DNA of 64,000 bases from Candidatus Methylophosphatis haderslevensis (GTDB lineage Bacteria > Pseudomonadota > Gammaproteobacteria > Burkholderiales > Rhodocyclaceae). The position numbers and the translations under genes are program-made. Shown here in pieces: positions 8,972-17,780 of the stretch. The first letter of the stretch is position 1, and every line of letters begins with the position of its first letter. A model generated the notes under the pieces. The model saw only the letters and a program-made list of their open reading frames with translations. It had not been told where the DNA came from and did no database searches. The stretch lies in assembly GCA_016711925.1 (NCBI GenBank), contig JADJSA010000004.1:7940-71939 (forward strand). The letters run 5' to 3'.

Positions 8972-9634
8972 CTAGAACGGCATGAACGTCAGGAAAAAGC
9001 GTGCCAGCCAGCCCATCACCTGGGCCGAGTCGATGAAGCCGTTCTGCTTGAATTCGATGCGCGCATCGGCCACCTGGGTGGAGGACACGGCGTTGTTGTT
9101 GATGTAGAGCGGATTGACCACACCGGAGAAGCGGATGAACTCGTTGCCCTGGTTGATCGCCACCATCTTCTCGCCCGACACCAGCAGGTTGCCGTTGGGA
9201 TAGACCTCGATCACCGTGACGGTGATGGTGCCGGTGAAGCCGTTGTTGGCCGATGCCCCACCCTTGCCGTCGAACTTGTTCTCGCTCGATGCCTCGACAT
9301 CGATGCCCTGCGCGCCCTTGCCCGGCACGCCGATGATCTTGGGCACCGCCAGCGCCATGGTGTTCTTCTTTTCGGCATTGGCAGCCGAGGTTTTTTGCGC
9401 GTTGTTCTTCTCGTTGATCGTGATCGTCAGGGTGTCGCCGACAAAACGGGCGCGCCGATCCTCGAACATCGGCCGGGCGTTGGCGATCTGGTAGATCGCA
9501 CCGTTGGTCGGTCCGACAGCCTGACGCGGCTCTGGTCGAGCACTCATTGGCTGATGCACGCCGGTCGACGGTGTCATCGAAAGACAACCGGCGAGCAGCG
9601 GCATTGCGACCAGCAATAGTAAAACGGTTCGCAT
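8972..9634 (-). CDS. flgH: Flagellar L-ring lipoprotein FlgH
   Basis: 220 residues from the ATG at 9634, preceded by GAGGAAA. The signal peptide ends in the lipobox LLAGC. The body carries the FlgH pattern GAIYQIANARPMFEDRRAR, GDTLTITINEKNNAQK and EVYPNGNLLVSGEK, and it ends in ARFFLTFMPF. It forms the outer-membrane L ring. The order flgG-flgH-flgI is standard. Confidence 0.96.
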   Translation of the reverse strand: MRTVLLLLVAMPLLAGCLSMTPSTGVHQPMSARPEPRQAVGPTNGAIYQIANARPMFEDRRARFVGDTLTITINEKNNAQKTSAANAEKKNTMALAVPKIIGVPGKGAQGIDVEASSENKFDGKGGASANNGFTGTITVTVIEVYPNGNLLVSGEKMVAINQGNEFIRFSGVVNPLYINNNAVSSTQVADARIEFKQNGFIDSAQVMGWLARFFLTFMPF

Positions 9635-9762
9635 CGATGTTTCCTCGGCCCGGCCTCCGGGCATCCCGATTTCCCAGGGTTCCAGCGTAACGCCGGCGGC
9701 CTAGTTCCGATGGATCGAGAAACGCGCCAAAGGGCAGCCAAATCGCCGCATCATCGGGTCGA

Positions 9763-10545
9763 TCAGAGCTGTGTCAGACGGGCCAGCATCTGGTCCGAGG
9801 TGGACACCGCCTTCGAGTTGATTTCGTAGGCGCGCTGGGTCTGGATCATGCTGACCAGTTCTTCGACCACGTTGACGTTCGAGGTCTCGACATAACCCTG
9901 GGAAACCAGGCCGGCGCCATTGGCGCCAGGCGTATTGGGTGTCGGCGTGCCACTCGATGCGGTCTCGACATAGAGGTTCTCGCCCTGGCTCTGCAGGCCG
10001 CCCGGATTGACGAACGTTGCCAACTGAATGCTGCCGGCATTCTGCGGCGCGGCCTGACCGGTCCGCAGCACGTTGACCTGGCCGTCACGGCTGATGGTCA
10101 CGCTCTGCGCGTCGGCGGGAATCTGGATCGGCGGCGAAAGCTGGTAGCCGCTTGAGGTCACCAGTTGTCCGTTGGCGTCCTTCTGAAACGAGCCGTCGCG
10201 CGTGTAGGCGAGCGTGCCGTCGGGCATCTGCACCTGGAAGAAGCCCTGGCCCTGGATCGCCACGTCGAGCACGTTGCCCGTCTGCGACAGGCTGCCCTGG
10301 GTGTGGATGCGTTCGGTCGCCACCGGCTTGGTGCCGAGCCCGATCTGCAGGCCTGTCGGCAAGGTGGTCTGCTGCGAGGACTGCGCGCCGGGCTGGCGCA
10401 GCGTCTGGTAGAGCAGATCCTCGAACACCGCGCGCGACTTCTTGAAGCCGTTGGTGCTGACGTTGGCGAGGTTGTTGGTGATGACGTCGAGCTGGGTCTG
10501 CTGCGCATCGAGGCCGGTCTTGGCAATCCACAGGGAACGGATCAT
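9763..10545 (-). CDS. flgG: Flagellar distal rod protein FlgG
   Basis: 260 residues, the usual FlgG length. It begins MIRSLWIAKTGLDAQQTQLD with VITNNLANVSTNGFKKSRA and ends NVNVVEELVSMIQTQRAYEI and SKAVSTSDQMLARLTQL, the two halves of the rod D0 coiled coil. It polymerises into the distal rod. Fourteen bases separate it from flgF. Confidence 0.97.
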   Translation of the reverse strand: MIRSLWIAKTGLDAQQTQLDVITNNLANVSTNGFKKSRAVFEDLLYQTLRQPGAQSSQQTTLPTGLQIGLGTKPVATERIHTQGSLSQTGNVLDVAIQGQGFFQVQMPDGTLAYTRDGSFQKDANGQLVTSSGYQLSPPIQIPADAQSVTISRDGQVNVLRTGQAAPQNAGSIQLATFVNPGGLQSQGENLYVETASSGTPTPNTPGANGAGLVSQGYVETSNVNVVEELVSMIQTQRAYEINSKAVSTSDQMLARLTQL

Positions 10546-10559
10546 GGCGGTGCTCCTGA

Positions 10560-11297
10560 TTATCGGGCGAGGATCTGCGTCGCAGCGCGATCGTTGGCTT
10601 CGGCGGTCGACAGCATCCTGGTCTGCATTTCGAACTGGCGGGCAAGCGAGATCATGCTGACCATCTGCTCGACCACGTTGACGTTGCTGCCCTCGAGGAA
10701 TCCGGATGCGACCTTGACGTTCGGATCGGCTTCGGCCGCCTCGCCGCTGCGCAAGCGGAACAGGCCGTCGCTGCCGCGCACCAGTTGTGTCTCGTCGGGA
10801 TTGACCAGCTTGATGCGGCCGATGGCGTTCGACTGATTGGGCGTGCCGGCGCGCGACACCACGGACAGCGTGCCGTCGCTGGCAACCGTGATCTCGCTGT
10901 CCGGCGGCACGCTGATGGTGCCGCCGTCTCCGGCGACCGGCATGCCGTTGCGCGTCTGCAGCACACCGTTCTCGGTCAGCTCCAGGCTGGCGCCGCGCGT
11001 GTAGGCCTCGCCGCCGTCAGGCATCTGCAAGGCGATCCAGCCCTTGCCGCGCAATGCCACATCGAGCGTGCGATCGGTCTGCAGCATCGGGCCGGGCGTG
11101 AAATCGGTCTGGGTCGACGCGTCGACCGCGAAGGCCCGCGTCGGCAGGGCCTGCGATTGCACCTGCACGGCGCGCAGCCGGTGTTCCTCGGCGCGGTAGC
11201 CGGTGGTTGTGGCGTTGGCAAGATTGTGCGAGACCGCGGCCTGGCGCGACAGCGTGTTCGCCGCGCCGGTCATCGCCGTGTAGATTAGTTTGTCCAT
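10560..11297 (-). CDS. flgF: Flagellar proximal rod protein FlgF
   Basis: 245 residues. It starts MDKLIYTAMTGAANTLSRQA, carries NLANATTTGYRAEE and ends NVNVVEQMVSMISLARQFEM and AEANDRAATQILAR, matching FlgF rather than FlgG. It is a minor proximal-rod subunit. It sits in normal order between flgE and flgG. Confidence 0.96.
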   Translation of the reverse strand: MDKLIYTAMTGAANTLSRQAAVSHNLANATTTGYRAEEHRLRAVQVQSQALPTRAFAVDASTQTDFTPGPMLQTDRTLDVALRGKGWIALQMPDGGEAYTRGASLELTENGVLQTRNGMPVAGDGGTISVPPDSEITVASDGTLSVVSRAGTPNQSNAIGRIKLVNPDETQLVRGSDGLFRLRSGEAAEADPNVKVASGFLEGSNVNVVEQMVSMISLARQFEMQTRMLSTAEANDRAATQILAR

Positions 11298-11326
11298 TGC
11301 GGCTCCCTACGCCTCGCCTTTCAGCC

Positions 11327-12592
11327 CTATCGCAGATTGGTGATGGTCTGCAGCACCGAGTCCTGCGTCTTGATCGTCTGGGCGTTGGCCTGGTAGGCAC
11401 GCTGCATGGTGATCATGCTGACCAGTTCACGGGTGAGGTCGACGTTGGAATCCTCGACGGCGCCGGCTTGCAGGCTGCCAGCAGTACTGACGCCCGGCGT
11501 ATTGTCAGTCGGTTGGCCGGACTCGGCGGTTTCGACCCACTGGTTGTTGCCCACCGAGGCCAGGCCGCCCGGGTTGCGGAACGTTGACAAGGTGATGCGC
11601 CCGATGTCCTGCGTCTTGCCGTTCGAGAAGCGCCCCTGCACAAGGCCGTCCGACGAGATCGACAGCCCGGACAGGTTGCCGGTGGGATAACCGGTCTTGT
11701 CGATCAGGCTGTTGACCGCGAACGGGCTGCCATACTGGGTTACGCTGCTGACGTCGAGCGTCAGGTTGAGATCGTTGGCGCCGGCAACCGTAATCGCCGG
11801 CAGGGCGATCGTTCCGCCGGTCGGAGTTGCGAGCACGCCGGTAGTGGTGAACTCTAGGTTGCCGGCATCGGCCGGCGTTCCGCTGTCGAGGCGATATTGC
11901 AGATTCCAGGTCGCCGGCGCGGGCGACGCACCGCCCACCGCGTCGGCGGTCTTCAGGTAATACATGGTGAGGGTATGCGCCACGCCCTCCGAATCGTAGA
12001 CGGTCATCGCCGTCGAACCGTTGAAGGTGGTTACATCGGCGGGGTCGAAGCTGGCGACCGGGTTCAGATCGCCGGTGCCGGTAGGATCGTCGTCCTGCGG
12101 CAGATTCAGATTGAACTCGACCGTGGTCGAGGCGTTGGGTTGAATCTGGAACGCATTGACGCGCAGCACACTCGGCGTGGCACTGATGGGCACAGAGCCG
12201 TTGACACCCTGGATCCCCATCAGCACGAATCCCTGGTCGTTGACGATGTAGCCGGATTCGTCGAGATGAAACTCGCCGTTGCGCGTATAAGTGGCGGTCT
12301 GGTCGGTCGCGCTGCGCTGCATGCGGAAGAAGCCCTGGCCCTTGATCGCAATGTCGAGCTGGTTGCTGGTGGAGGTGACGTTGCCCTGGGAATGCGATTG
12401 CGCGACTGCGGCTGCTGTGGCGCCGATGCCGACCTGACCTGCCCCACCGCCGAGTGCATTAGCGAACAGGTCGGCAAAGTGCATCTGCGATTCCTTGAAG
12501 CCGACGGTGTTGGCATTGGCGACGTTGTTGCCGATGACATCGAGTGCGCGTGCCGATGCATTGAGACCTGACAGACCCTGCTGGAAACCCAT
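11327..12592 (-). CDS. flgE: Flagellar hook protein FlgE
   Basis: 421 residues. The N-terminus FQQGLSGLNASARALDVIGN and NVANANTVGFKESQ, and the C-terminus NVDLTRELVSMITMQRAYQ and AQTIKTQDSVLQTITNL, are diagnostic. The middle holds the D1/D2 hook domains (PTGGTIALPAITV and similar). It polymerises into the hook under the FlgD cap. Length is typical for the betaproteobacterial hook. Confidence 0.97.
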   Translation of the reverse strand: MGFQQGLSGLNASARALDVIGNNVANANTVGFKESQMHFADLFANALGGGAGQVGIGATAAAVAQSHSQGNVTSTSNQLDIAIKGQGFFRMQRSATDQTATYTRNGEFHLDESGYIVNDQGFVLMGIQGVNGSVPISATPSVLRVNAFQIQPNASTTVEFNLNLPQDDDPTGTGDLNPVASFDPADVTTFNGSTAMTVYDSEGVAHTLTMYYLKTADAVGGASPAPATWNLQYRLDSGTPADAGNLEFTTTGVLATPTGGTIALPAITVAGANDLNLTLDVSSVTQYGSPFAVNSLIDKTGYPTGNLSGLSISSDGLVQGRFSNGKTQDIGRITLSTFRNPGGLASVGNNQWVETAESGQPTDNTPGVSTAGSLQAGAVEDSNVDLTRELVSMITMQRAYQANAQTIKTQDSVLQTITNLR

Positions 12593-12607
12593 TTCTTCGA
12601 CTCCTTC

Positions 12608-13291
12608 TCAGAGAATTTCTTTGACGTCGGCAAGGCCGATGCGGCCCTGCGCGCCGAGATCCAGGCTGACGCCCGATGTGCCGCGTACCACGCTGGCGAC
12701 GCGCGAAATCTGCAAGGTCTCCGCCGTGACGGCCGTGTTGCCCTTGAGCGCCTGCACCTTCATCGTGTAGGCGCCGTCGGCCACCTGGGCGCCGCTGTCC
12801 GACTTGCCGTCCCAGGCGAAGCGGTGGGCTCCGGCATCGAGCGCACCCAGCGAAAGTGTGCGCACGGCCAGGCCGTTGGCATCGACGATGGTCACGTTCA
12901 CCTTGTCGGCGGCCGATGAGAGGTCTACCCCCGCGCCGGCGCCGGCACCGGCAACCTGCAGACTCTTGCCGGTCACCAGCACGTCGCGGCCCACCAGCGC
13001 CGCCGCCTGCAAGGCCTCCGTGCCCTGCTGGCTGCCGACCAGTTGTTCCAGTGTGGCGTTGAGCTTGGTGATGCCATCGACTGTGCTGATCTGCGCGAGC
13101 TGCGAAGTCATTTGCGCGTTGTCCATCGGGTTCAACGGATCCTGGTTGCGCAGTTGCGTCGTCAGCAATTTGAGGAAGCGGTCCTGCCCGTCGGCAGCCG
13201 CGCTGCTTTTGGTGCCGCCGCCGGTTCCGTTGATTGCGTTGAGCACGTCGGGCGAGAGGGTATTGGTGGAAGTGGCGCCAACCGAAGCCAT
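12608..13291 (-). CDS. flgD: Hook cap / assembly protein FlgD
   Basis: 227 residues. The N-terminal export and capping region has QDRFLKLLTTQLRNQDPLNP and MDNAQMTSQLAQISTVDGI. The C-terminal half holds a FLN/Tudor-like domain (VRTLSLGALDAGAHRFAWDG, DGAYTMKVQALKG). FlgD caps the growing hook and is later replaced by FlgK. Fifteen bases separate it from flgE. Confidence 0.96.
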   Translation of the reverse strand: MASVGATSTNTLSPDVLNAINGTGGGTKSSAAADGQDRFLKLLTTQLRNQDPLNPMDNAQMTSQLAQISTVDGITKLNATLEQLVGSQQGTEALQAAALVGRDVLVTGKSLQVAGAGAGAGVDLSSAADKVNVTIVDANGLAVRTLSLGALDAGAHRFAWDGKSDSGAQVADGAYTMKVQALKGNTAVTAETLQISRVASVVRGTSGVSLDLGAQGRIGLADVKEIL

Positions 13292-13302
13292 GATGGGTTT
13301 CC

Positions 13303-13707
13303 TTATTGACCGATCGTCAGGGTTTTTTGCAGCAGCGCCTTGGCCGTGGCCATCATCTCGGCGTTGTTCTGGTAGGCACGCGAGGCGGAGATCATGTTCA
13401 CCATCTCGTCGACCACATTCACATTGGGCATCGCAACGTAGCCCTGCTCGTTGGCCAACAGATTGGCCGGCTCGTAGACCATGCGTGGCGGCGCCGCGTC
13501 TTCGACCACCTGGGTGACCCGCACGCCCTGGGCACCCTGCCCTGCCACCGGCGTGGCCGAGAACACGACCTGCTTTGCCCGATAGGGCTTGCCGTCGGCG
13601 CCGGTCACGCTGTCGGCATTGGCAAGGTTCGAGGCGGTGGCGTTCAGGCGCGCCGACTGGGCAGTGAGCGCGCTGCCGGCGATGCTGAATACGTTGAACA
13701 TGCTCAT
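13303..13707 (-). CDS. flgC: Flagellar proximal rod protein FlgC
   Basis: 134 residues. It begins MFNVFSIAGSALTAQSARL with NATASNLANADSVTGADG and contains NVNVVDEMVNMISASRAYQN near the C-terminus. It is a proximal-rod subunit. Its start lies 13 bases after flgB. Confidence 0.96.
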   Translation of the reverse strand: MSMFNVFSIAGSALTAQSARLNATASNLANADSVTGADGKPYRAKQVVFSATPVAGQGAQGVRVTQVVEDAAPPRMVYEPANLLANEQGYVAMPNVNVVDEMVNMISASRAYQNNAEMMATAKALLQKTLTIGQ

Positions 13708-13720
13708 TCTGGTTGCTCCG

Positions 13721-14125
13721 TCACTGGCCGGTGATCGCCGTCTGCAGCGACTTCAGCGTGCCGTTTATGAACGTTATGCCGGCTTCATAGTGGATCGCGT
13801 TCTCGGCGAACTGTGCCCGCTCGACATCGAGGTTGACCGTATTGCCGTCGATGCTGGACTGCTGCTCGGTGCGATACCGGGTGCCCGGCGGCAGCGCCTC
13901 GGCCGGCGACTGCAGGTGGCGCGCGGAAGAGGCGGCCAGCGGCAGCGCGCCGCTGCTGCGTCCGCTTTCCGCCTGTGCCAGCGCGCTCTTGAAGTCGATG
14001 TCGCGCGCCTTGAAGCGCGGCGTGTCGGCGTTGGCAATATTCGAAGCCAGCAACTGGCTGCGCTGGGCGCGCAGATTAAGCGCCGTCTGCTGGAACTTCA
14101 ATGCCTGGTCGATCGAATTGCTCAT
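13721..14125 (-). CDS. flgB: Flagellar proximal rod protein FlgB
   Basis: 134 residues. The start ATG at 14125 has a clear GAGGAG ribosome site. It contains LRAQRSQLLASNIANADTPR and FKARDIDF, typical of FlgB, and GNTVNLDVERAQFAENAIHY near the end. It is the first gene of the long flg operon and the first rod subunit above the export gate. A sigma-54-like element sits just upstream. Confidence 0.96.
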   Translation of the reverse strand: MSNSIDQALKFQQTALNLRAQRSQLLASNIANADTPRFKARDIDFKSALAQAESGRSSGALPLAASSARHLQSPAEALPPGTRYRTEQQSSIDGNTVNLDVERAQFAENAIHYEAGITFINGTLKSLQTAITGQ

Positions 14126-14150
14126 CTGGTCAAACTCCTCTTGCCTCAGC

Positions 14151-14170
14151 CTTTGCAGGCTTCATGCCAG
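14151..14170 (-). promoter_or_regulatory. Sigma-54-like promoter of the flgB operon
   Basis: On the minus strand TGGCATG-N4-CTGCA matches the RpoN consensus TGGCACG-N4-TTGCA except for two transitions. The invariant GG (14168-14167) and GC (14156-14155) are exactly 10 bases apart. The predicted start near 14143 would leave an 18-base leader containing the GAGGAG ribosome site. No activator gene for sigma-54 is in the window. Confidence 0.4.
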
Positions 14171-14400
14171 GCATTGTGGAACCGCCCGACGGCGCGCGAT
14201 CGTCCGATAAGCGCCCGCAATGACCGCCATTTCGCCGGGCGAACCGGCAATCGCTTGCCTGAGGCGCCGGCAAATCCTGCCGCGCGGCAAGTAGCGGCCA
14301 GACATCGATATGCGGGCCAATCCGCGCTCTGTTCGCACCATGCCCGGACTGGCGGTCGTGGTGAAATCGGTCGCGTGATTCAACCGCACGGGAAGCCGCA

Positions 14401-15129
14401 ATGAACGAAATCGAAACGATCGTCAGGAAGGGCGCGTGGCGTGTCGGCCTGCTGCTGACACTGGGTTCGCTGCTGTTCGCTCTGGTCAGCCACGGCGCCC
14501 AGGCGCGTCAGGATCCGGCTGCGGTCAAACAGGCGGTCGAGGACTACCTGCGCGTTCAGACCCGCGGCCTGCCCGGCGAGGCGAGTTTCACGGTCACGCC
14601 GTTCGATCCGAACAACAACCTGCTGCCCTGCACCATGCTCGAGGCATTCACGCCGCCGGGCGCGCGGTTATTCGGCCGCACCCACGTCGGCGTGCGTTGT
14701 CAGGCCGAGGCAAACTGGCAGATCTATGTGCCGGCACAGATCCGTCTCGTTTCCGACTACCTGGTCGCGGCCAAGCCGCTGGCGATGGGCGAACCGGTAT
14801 CGTCGGGCGATCTGGCGCGGCGGCGCGGCGATCTCGGCGAGTTGCCGGCCGGCGTATTGACCCGGGAAGAGGCCGCGCTCGGACTGACGCCGCGCATGAC
14901 GATCGGCGCGGGACAGCCGTTGCGCGCCGACATGCTCAAGCGCGAAGCGGCAGTGCAATCCGGACAGAACGTCAAGGTGGTGTCGCGCGGTGCCGGATTC
15001 GCGGTGTCGACAGACGGTCAGGCCATGAACAACGCCGCCGACGGCCAGGTTGCGCGCGTGCGCACCAGCGGCGGACAAACGGTTTCCGGCATCGCCCGGG
15101 CGGGCGGCCTGGTGGAAATCAGTTTCTGA
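14401..15129 (+). CDS. flgA: P-ring assembly chaperone FlgA
   Basis: 242 residues, divergent from flgB. It has a signal peptide ending near HGAQA and an N-terminal domain (VKQAVEDYLRVQTRGLPGEA). The C-terminal SAF domain carries KPLAMGEPVSSGDLARRRGD and AALGLTPRMTIGAGQPLR. FlgA is a periplasmic chaperone for FlgI. The 275-base flgB-flgA gap holds the divergent control region. Confidence 0.93.
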   Translation: MNEIETIVRKGAWRVGLLLTLGSLLFALVSHGAQARQDPAAVKQAVEDYLRVQTRGLPGEASFTVTPFDPNNNLLPCTMLEAFTPPGARLFGRTHVGVRCQAEANWQIYVPAQIRLVSDYLVAAKPLAMGEPVSSGDLARRRGDLGELPAGVLTREEAALGLTPRMTIGAGQPLRADMLKREAAVQSGQNVKVVSRGAGFAVSTDGQAMNNAADGQVARVRTSGGQTVSGIARAGGLVEISF

Positions 15130-15147
15130 CCGGTTCCAATCGCAAGC

Positions 15148-15174
15148 CGGTGAGCGGGCTCGGCCCGCTCACCG
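15148..15174. terminator. Bidirectional terminator hairpin between flgA and EF-hand gene
   Basis: A perfect 12-bp stem (CGGTGAGCGGGC and its complement) with a TCG loop lies between the convergent flgA and EF-hand genes. No strong T run follows on either strand, so termination strength is uncertain. Confidence 0.6.
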
Positions 15175-15204
15175 TGCTTCAGTACCGGTTGCTTTCGACC
15201 AGCC

Positions 15205-15480
15205 TCAACCGCCCAGCGCGGATGCGAACTCGCCCCGGTCCAGTTTGCCGTCCTTGTTCTTGTCGGCGGCCTGGAAGCGCTCGCTGAGGCCTTTCATCTT
15301 GGTCGCCTCTTCCTGGCTGATCACGCCGTCTCCATTGGCATCCAGAGCACGGAACTTGTCATCGATCGCAGCCTTCATGTCTTCGGCCGGCGGCTGGGGT
15401 GCTGCCTGTTGCGCAATTGCGCTGCCGGCGGCGAGAAGGGATGCGAAGAACATCGCAATTGCCGTGTTTCGTGCGTTCAT
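15205..15480 (-). CDS. Small periplasmic EF-hand protein
   Basis: 91 residues. A signal peptide (MNARNTAIAMFFASLLAAGS, cut near AIAQ) is followed by two EF-hand loops, DANGDGVISQEE and DKNKDGKLDRGE, each with Asp/Asn/Asp/Gly and a terminal Glu in calcium-binding positions. It should be a periplasmic calcium-binding protein. Proteins of this size and layout are common in betaproteobacteria and mostly uncharacterised. It faces away from flgM and is convergent with flgA. A flagellar role cannot be inferred from position alone. Confidence 0.85.
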   Translation of the reverse strand: MNARNTAIAMFFASLLAAGSAIAQQAAPQPPAEDMKAAIDDKFRALDANGDGVISQEEATKMKGLSERFQAADKNKDGKLDRGEFASALGG

Positions 15481-15789
15481 GTCGACTCCTGTCTTGAGTT
15501 ATCGGAATGCGCGGACCGAACAGCCCACAAGCGCGACTTGGCAAGCGTCGTGCCAGAATATATTTCTCTTTCTCTTTCAGTCTGTTATATGATCTTCCGG
15601 AGATGATTCGCCAAGGTGCCGGCAAGCAGCGCTGTCTCCCGCTGCCGACGGACCACGAAGGAATGCCGGAAAAACCCGCGCAATCAGCATGTTCCATGTC
15701 GGTAGCGGGCGACGACGACCTTTGAGGCGGCGATTGTGCAAGCGCAAATCGCCGAAATGGGGCCGTTAAATCGTTCTCATCGAAAGATC

Positions 15790-15816
15790 TAAAGTTTCCC
15801 CGGGGGGCTCCGTAAC
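15790..15816 (+). promoter_or_regulatory. Sigma-28 promoter of flgMN
   Basis: TAAAGTTT-N11-TCCGTAAC: the -35 element is a perfect FliA match and the -10 is partial. It lies 47 bases before the flgM start. The rest of the 383-base gap 15481-15863 shows only an imperfect inverted repeat (GGCGATT at 15729, AATCGCC at 15747) and no gene. Confidence 0.6.
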
Positions 15817-15863
15817 AGCACTCGTGGCTCATTACGAGAGCCAATTACTGAAAGGACACATAC

Positions 15864-16163
15864 GTGAAAGTCGACAACTCCTTAAACGTTGGCGGTCTTC
15901 CCATCAGCGAGCCCAAAGGCCGCTCGGTAAAGGACCAGCCCGCATCGAAAGCCGATGCGTCAGTGGAGTCGTCTTCGCTGTCGTCGCGCCTGGCGGAAAT
16001 CCAGAGCAGCTTGAGCAACGTCCCGGTGGTGGATTCCGCCAGGGTCGAAGAGATCAAGCAGGCGATCAGCGAGGGCCGCTTCAAGGTCAATGCCGACAAG
16101 GTGGCAGACAGCCTGATCGAGTCGGTGCGCCAGATGCTTGGCGCGCAGACCAGCAGGGCATAG
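15864..16163 (+). CDS. flgM: Anti-sigma-28 factor FlgM
   Basis: 99 residues from a GTG start preceded by GAAAGGACA. The disordered Ser-rich N-terminal half and the helical C-terminal half (VDSARVEEIKQAISEGRFKV, ADKVADSLIESV) fit FlgM. It binds FliA until it is exported through the finished hook-basal body, which releases late gene expression. Ten bases separate it from flgN. Confidence 0.93.
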   Translation: MKVDNSLNVGGLPISEPKGRSVKDQPASKADASVESSSLSSRLAEIQSSLSNVPVVDSARVEEIKQAISEGRFKVNADKVADSLIESVRQMLGAQTSRA

Positions 16164-16172
16164 TACGTCACC

Positions 16173-16655
16173 ATGGCAGAATCGCCCGGCACTTGGCTTG
16201 CTCGCCGCATGGGCGACGAAATCGCGCTGTTGCGCGATTTCGTCGCAGTTCTCGAGCGGGAGCAGGCGGGGCTCAGTGCGGACCATGCCGAGGAAATCGC
16301 CGCTGCCTCGCAGATCAAGGTCGAGCTGGTCCGTCAGCTCAGCCAGATCTCGACCGAGCGCCACCTTGCACTCGCCCGCGCGGGCTTCACGACCGACCGC
16401 GCCGGCCTCGACGCGTTCATTGCGCGCCAGGCGGAGTCGACCATGCTTGCGCAGCAACTCGACCGCCTGCTGGCAGTCGCCGGCGAGGCTGACGAGATCA
16501 ACCGCATCAACGGCAAGCTGATCCGCATGCGCATGGTCCACAATCAGCAGTCGCTCGGTTTCCTGCTCGGCGGCGAGAGCACGCCTACCTACGGCCGCGA
16601 TGGCCGCGCAATGCTCGGTGGCGGTCCCTCCGGGCGGCGCCTGACAACCGCCTGA
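16173..16655 (+). CDS. flgN: Flagellar export chaperone FlgN
   Basis: 160 residues, mainly helical. It shows LRDFVAVLEREQAGLSADHA near the start and NRINGKLIRMRMVHNQQSLG towards the end, the FlgN pattern. FlgN is the cytoplasmic chaperone that brings FlgK and FlgL to the export gate. It is co-transcribed with flgM. The following gap (16656-16813) to the convergent motD holds a run of seven T at 16701 but no clean terminator stem. Confidence 0.88.
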   Translation: MAESPGTWLARRMGDEIALLRDFVAVLEREQAGLSADHAEEIAAASQIKVELVRQLSQISTERHLALARAGFTTDRAGLDAFIARQAESTMLAQQLDRLLAVAGEADEINRINGKLIRMRMVHNQQSLGFLLGGESTPTYGRDGRAMLGGGPSGRRLTTA

Positions 16656-16813
16656 ACCACCCCGCTGACGCGCGCTCGCGCCGGCGGCAAAATTCCCTAA
16701 TTTTTTTGCAGCACCGGCGGGTTCCGTTCGACGCCATCGTCGACACGCCAACCGACCCGGCCGGATTGTCTTCGCCCTGGATGCCGCAGACCGCCAACCG
16801 GGCCGCAGCCAGA

Positions 16814-17605
16814 TCAGGCGCGCGGCACCCCGAACGGAATTGCCGGTCCTTCGCTGCGCGCCTCGGGCGCCATCGACTCGACCAGGATCGCCACCCGCCT
16901 ATTGCGCGTGCGCCCTTCGGGCGTCGAATTGCTTTCCAGCGGACGCTGTTCGCCATAGCCGATGGCCGACATCTGGCCCGGTGCAAGGCCGGACTCGGAG
17001 AGCAGCCGCGCAACACTGGCGGCGCGCACCGCCGACAGCTCCCAGTTGGACGGGAATCGCGAATTGGCGATCGGCACATTGTCCGAGTGGCCTTCGACGG
17101 TCACCGGAAAATCCCCCTGGGCCAGTGCCCCGGCGATCGCCCGCAGAATCGGCTCTGCCTCGCTCGACAAGGTCGAATCGCCCGAGGCAAACAGCATCGA
17201 CGAATTGATCTCGATGGTGATGCCACGCGCACCTTCGGAAACCTGTACCTGCCCCTGTCGAACCAGCGGATCGAGCGCGCTCATCGCCAGCGCGACCAAT
17301 TTGCGCGCGCGTTCGCGCCGCTCGCGCCTCGCATTGTCTTCGGCCCGCGCGCTGCGCCGCGGGTTGATCTGCGGCGGCGCGATGGACGTGGAGGCATTGC
17401 TTTGATCCAGCGGGCGGGCGCCCTCGGCAGAGCGGAAGGCGCTGGTCAGCGAATACGACAGCACGCGGTACTTGCCGTCATTGACCGAGGAAATCGCGTA
17501 CATCACGACAAAGAATGCGAACAGCAGCGTGATGAAGTCGGCATAGGATACGAGCCACCGTTCGTGGTTCTCGTGATCCTCCTCGTGTCTTTTCCGTCTC
17601 GCCAT
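16814..17605 (-). CDS. motD: Flagellar motor protein MotD (MotB-type stator)
   Basis: 263 residues. One N-terminal membrane helix carries the proton-channel Asp at residue 23 (WLVSYADFITLLFAFFVVMY). The C-terminal OmpA/MotB peptidoglycan-binding domain has VTVEGHSDNVPIANSRFPSN, WELSAVRAASVARLL and SNSTPEGRTRNRRVAILVE. It should pair with the MotA-type protein encoded at 18734-19492. It is shorter than the second MotB homologue at 49883-50860. The name MotD follows the Pseudomonas motCD arrangement. Confidence 0.9.
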   Translation of the reverse strand: MARRKRHEEDHENHERWLVSYADFITLLFAFFVVMYAISSVNDGKYRVLSYSLTSAFRSAEGARPLDQSNASTSIAPPQINPRRSARAEDNARRERRERARKLVALAMSALDPLVRQGQVQVSEGARGITIEINSSMLFASGDSTLSSEAEPILRAIAGALAQGDFPVTVEGHSDNVPIANSRFPSNWELSAVRAASVARLLSESGLAPGQMSAIGYGEQRPLESNSTPEGRTRNRRVAILVESMAPEARSEGPAIPFGVPRA

Positions 17606-17780
17606 TCCGTTGCGCCTTCGCTATGCCTTCGTATTGCCTTCATTCACCGCTTCGCCGCGCCATCCGCGAATGCGGGTTGGCGACCGTCCGACGCCAAAGG
17701 CCGGCAGCCGCGCTGCCACCGAGCCGCTCGCCCCCCTTGCCTGCGCATGATCCGCGCCACTACACGACCAACACGCCGGA

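Noticed and set aside
7806..9587. A 593-residue reading frame covering flgI and extending upstream
   Set aside because: The N-terminal 200 residues are flgH read in a wrong frame. The flgI signal peptide and ribosome site place the start at 8936.
14230..14260. GGCGAAATGGCG (minus strand) as an FlhDC half-site
   Set aside because: It resembles the enteric FlhDC box in one half only, and I could not find the matching second half.
16690..16710. The T run between flgN and motD as a classical terminator
   Set aside because: The T run is not preceded by a clean GC stem on either strand.
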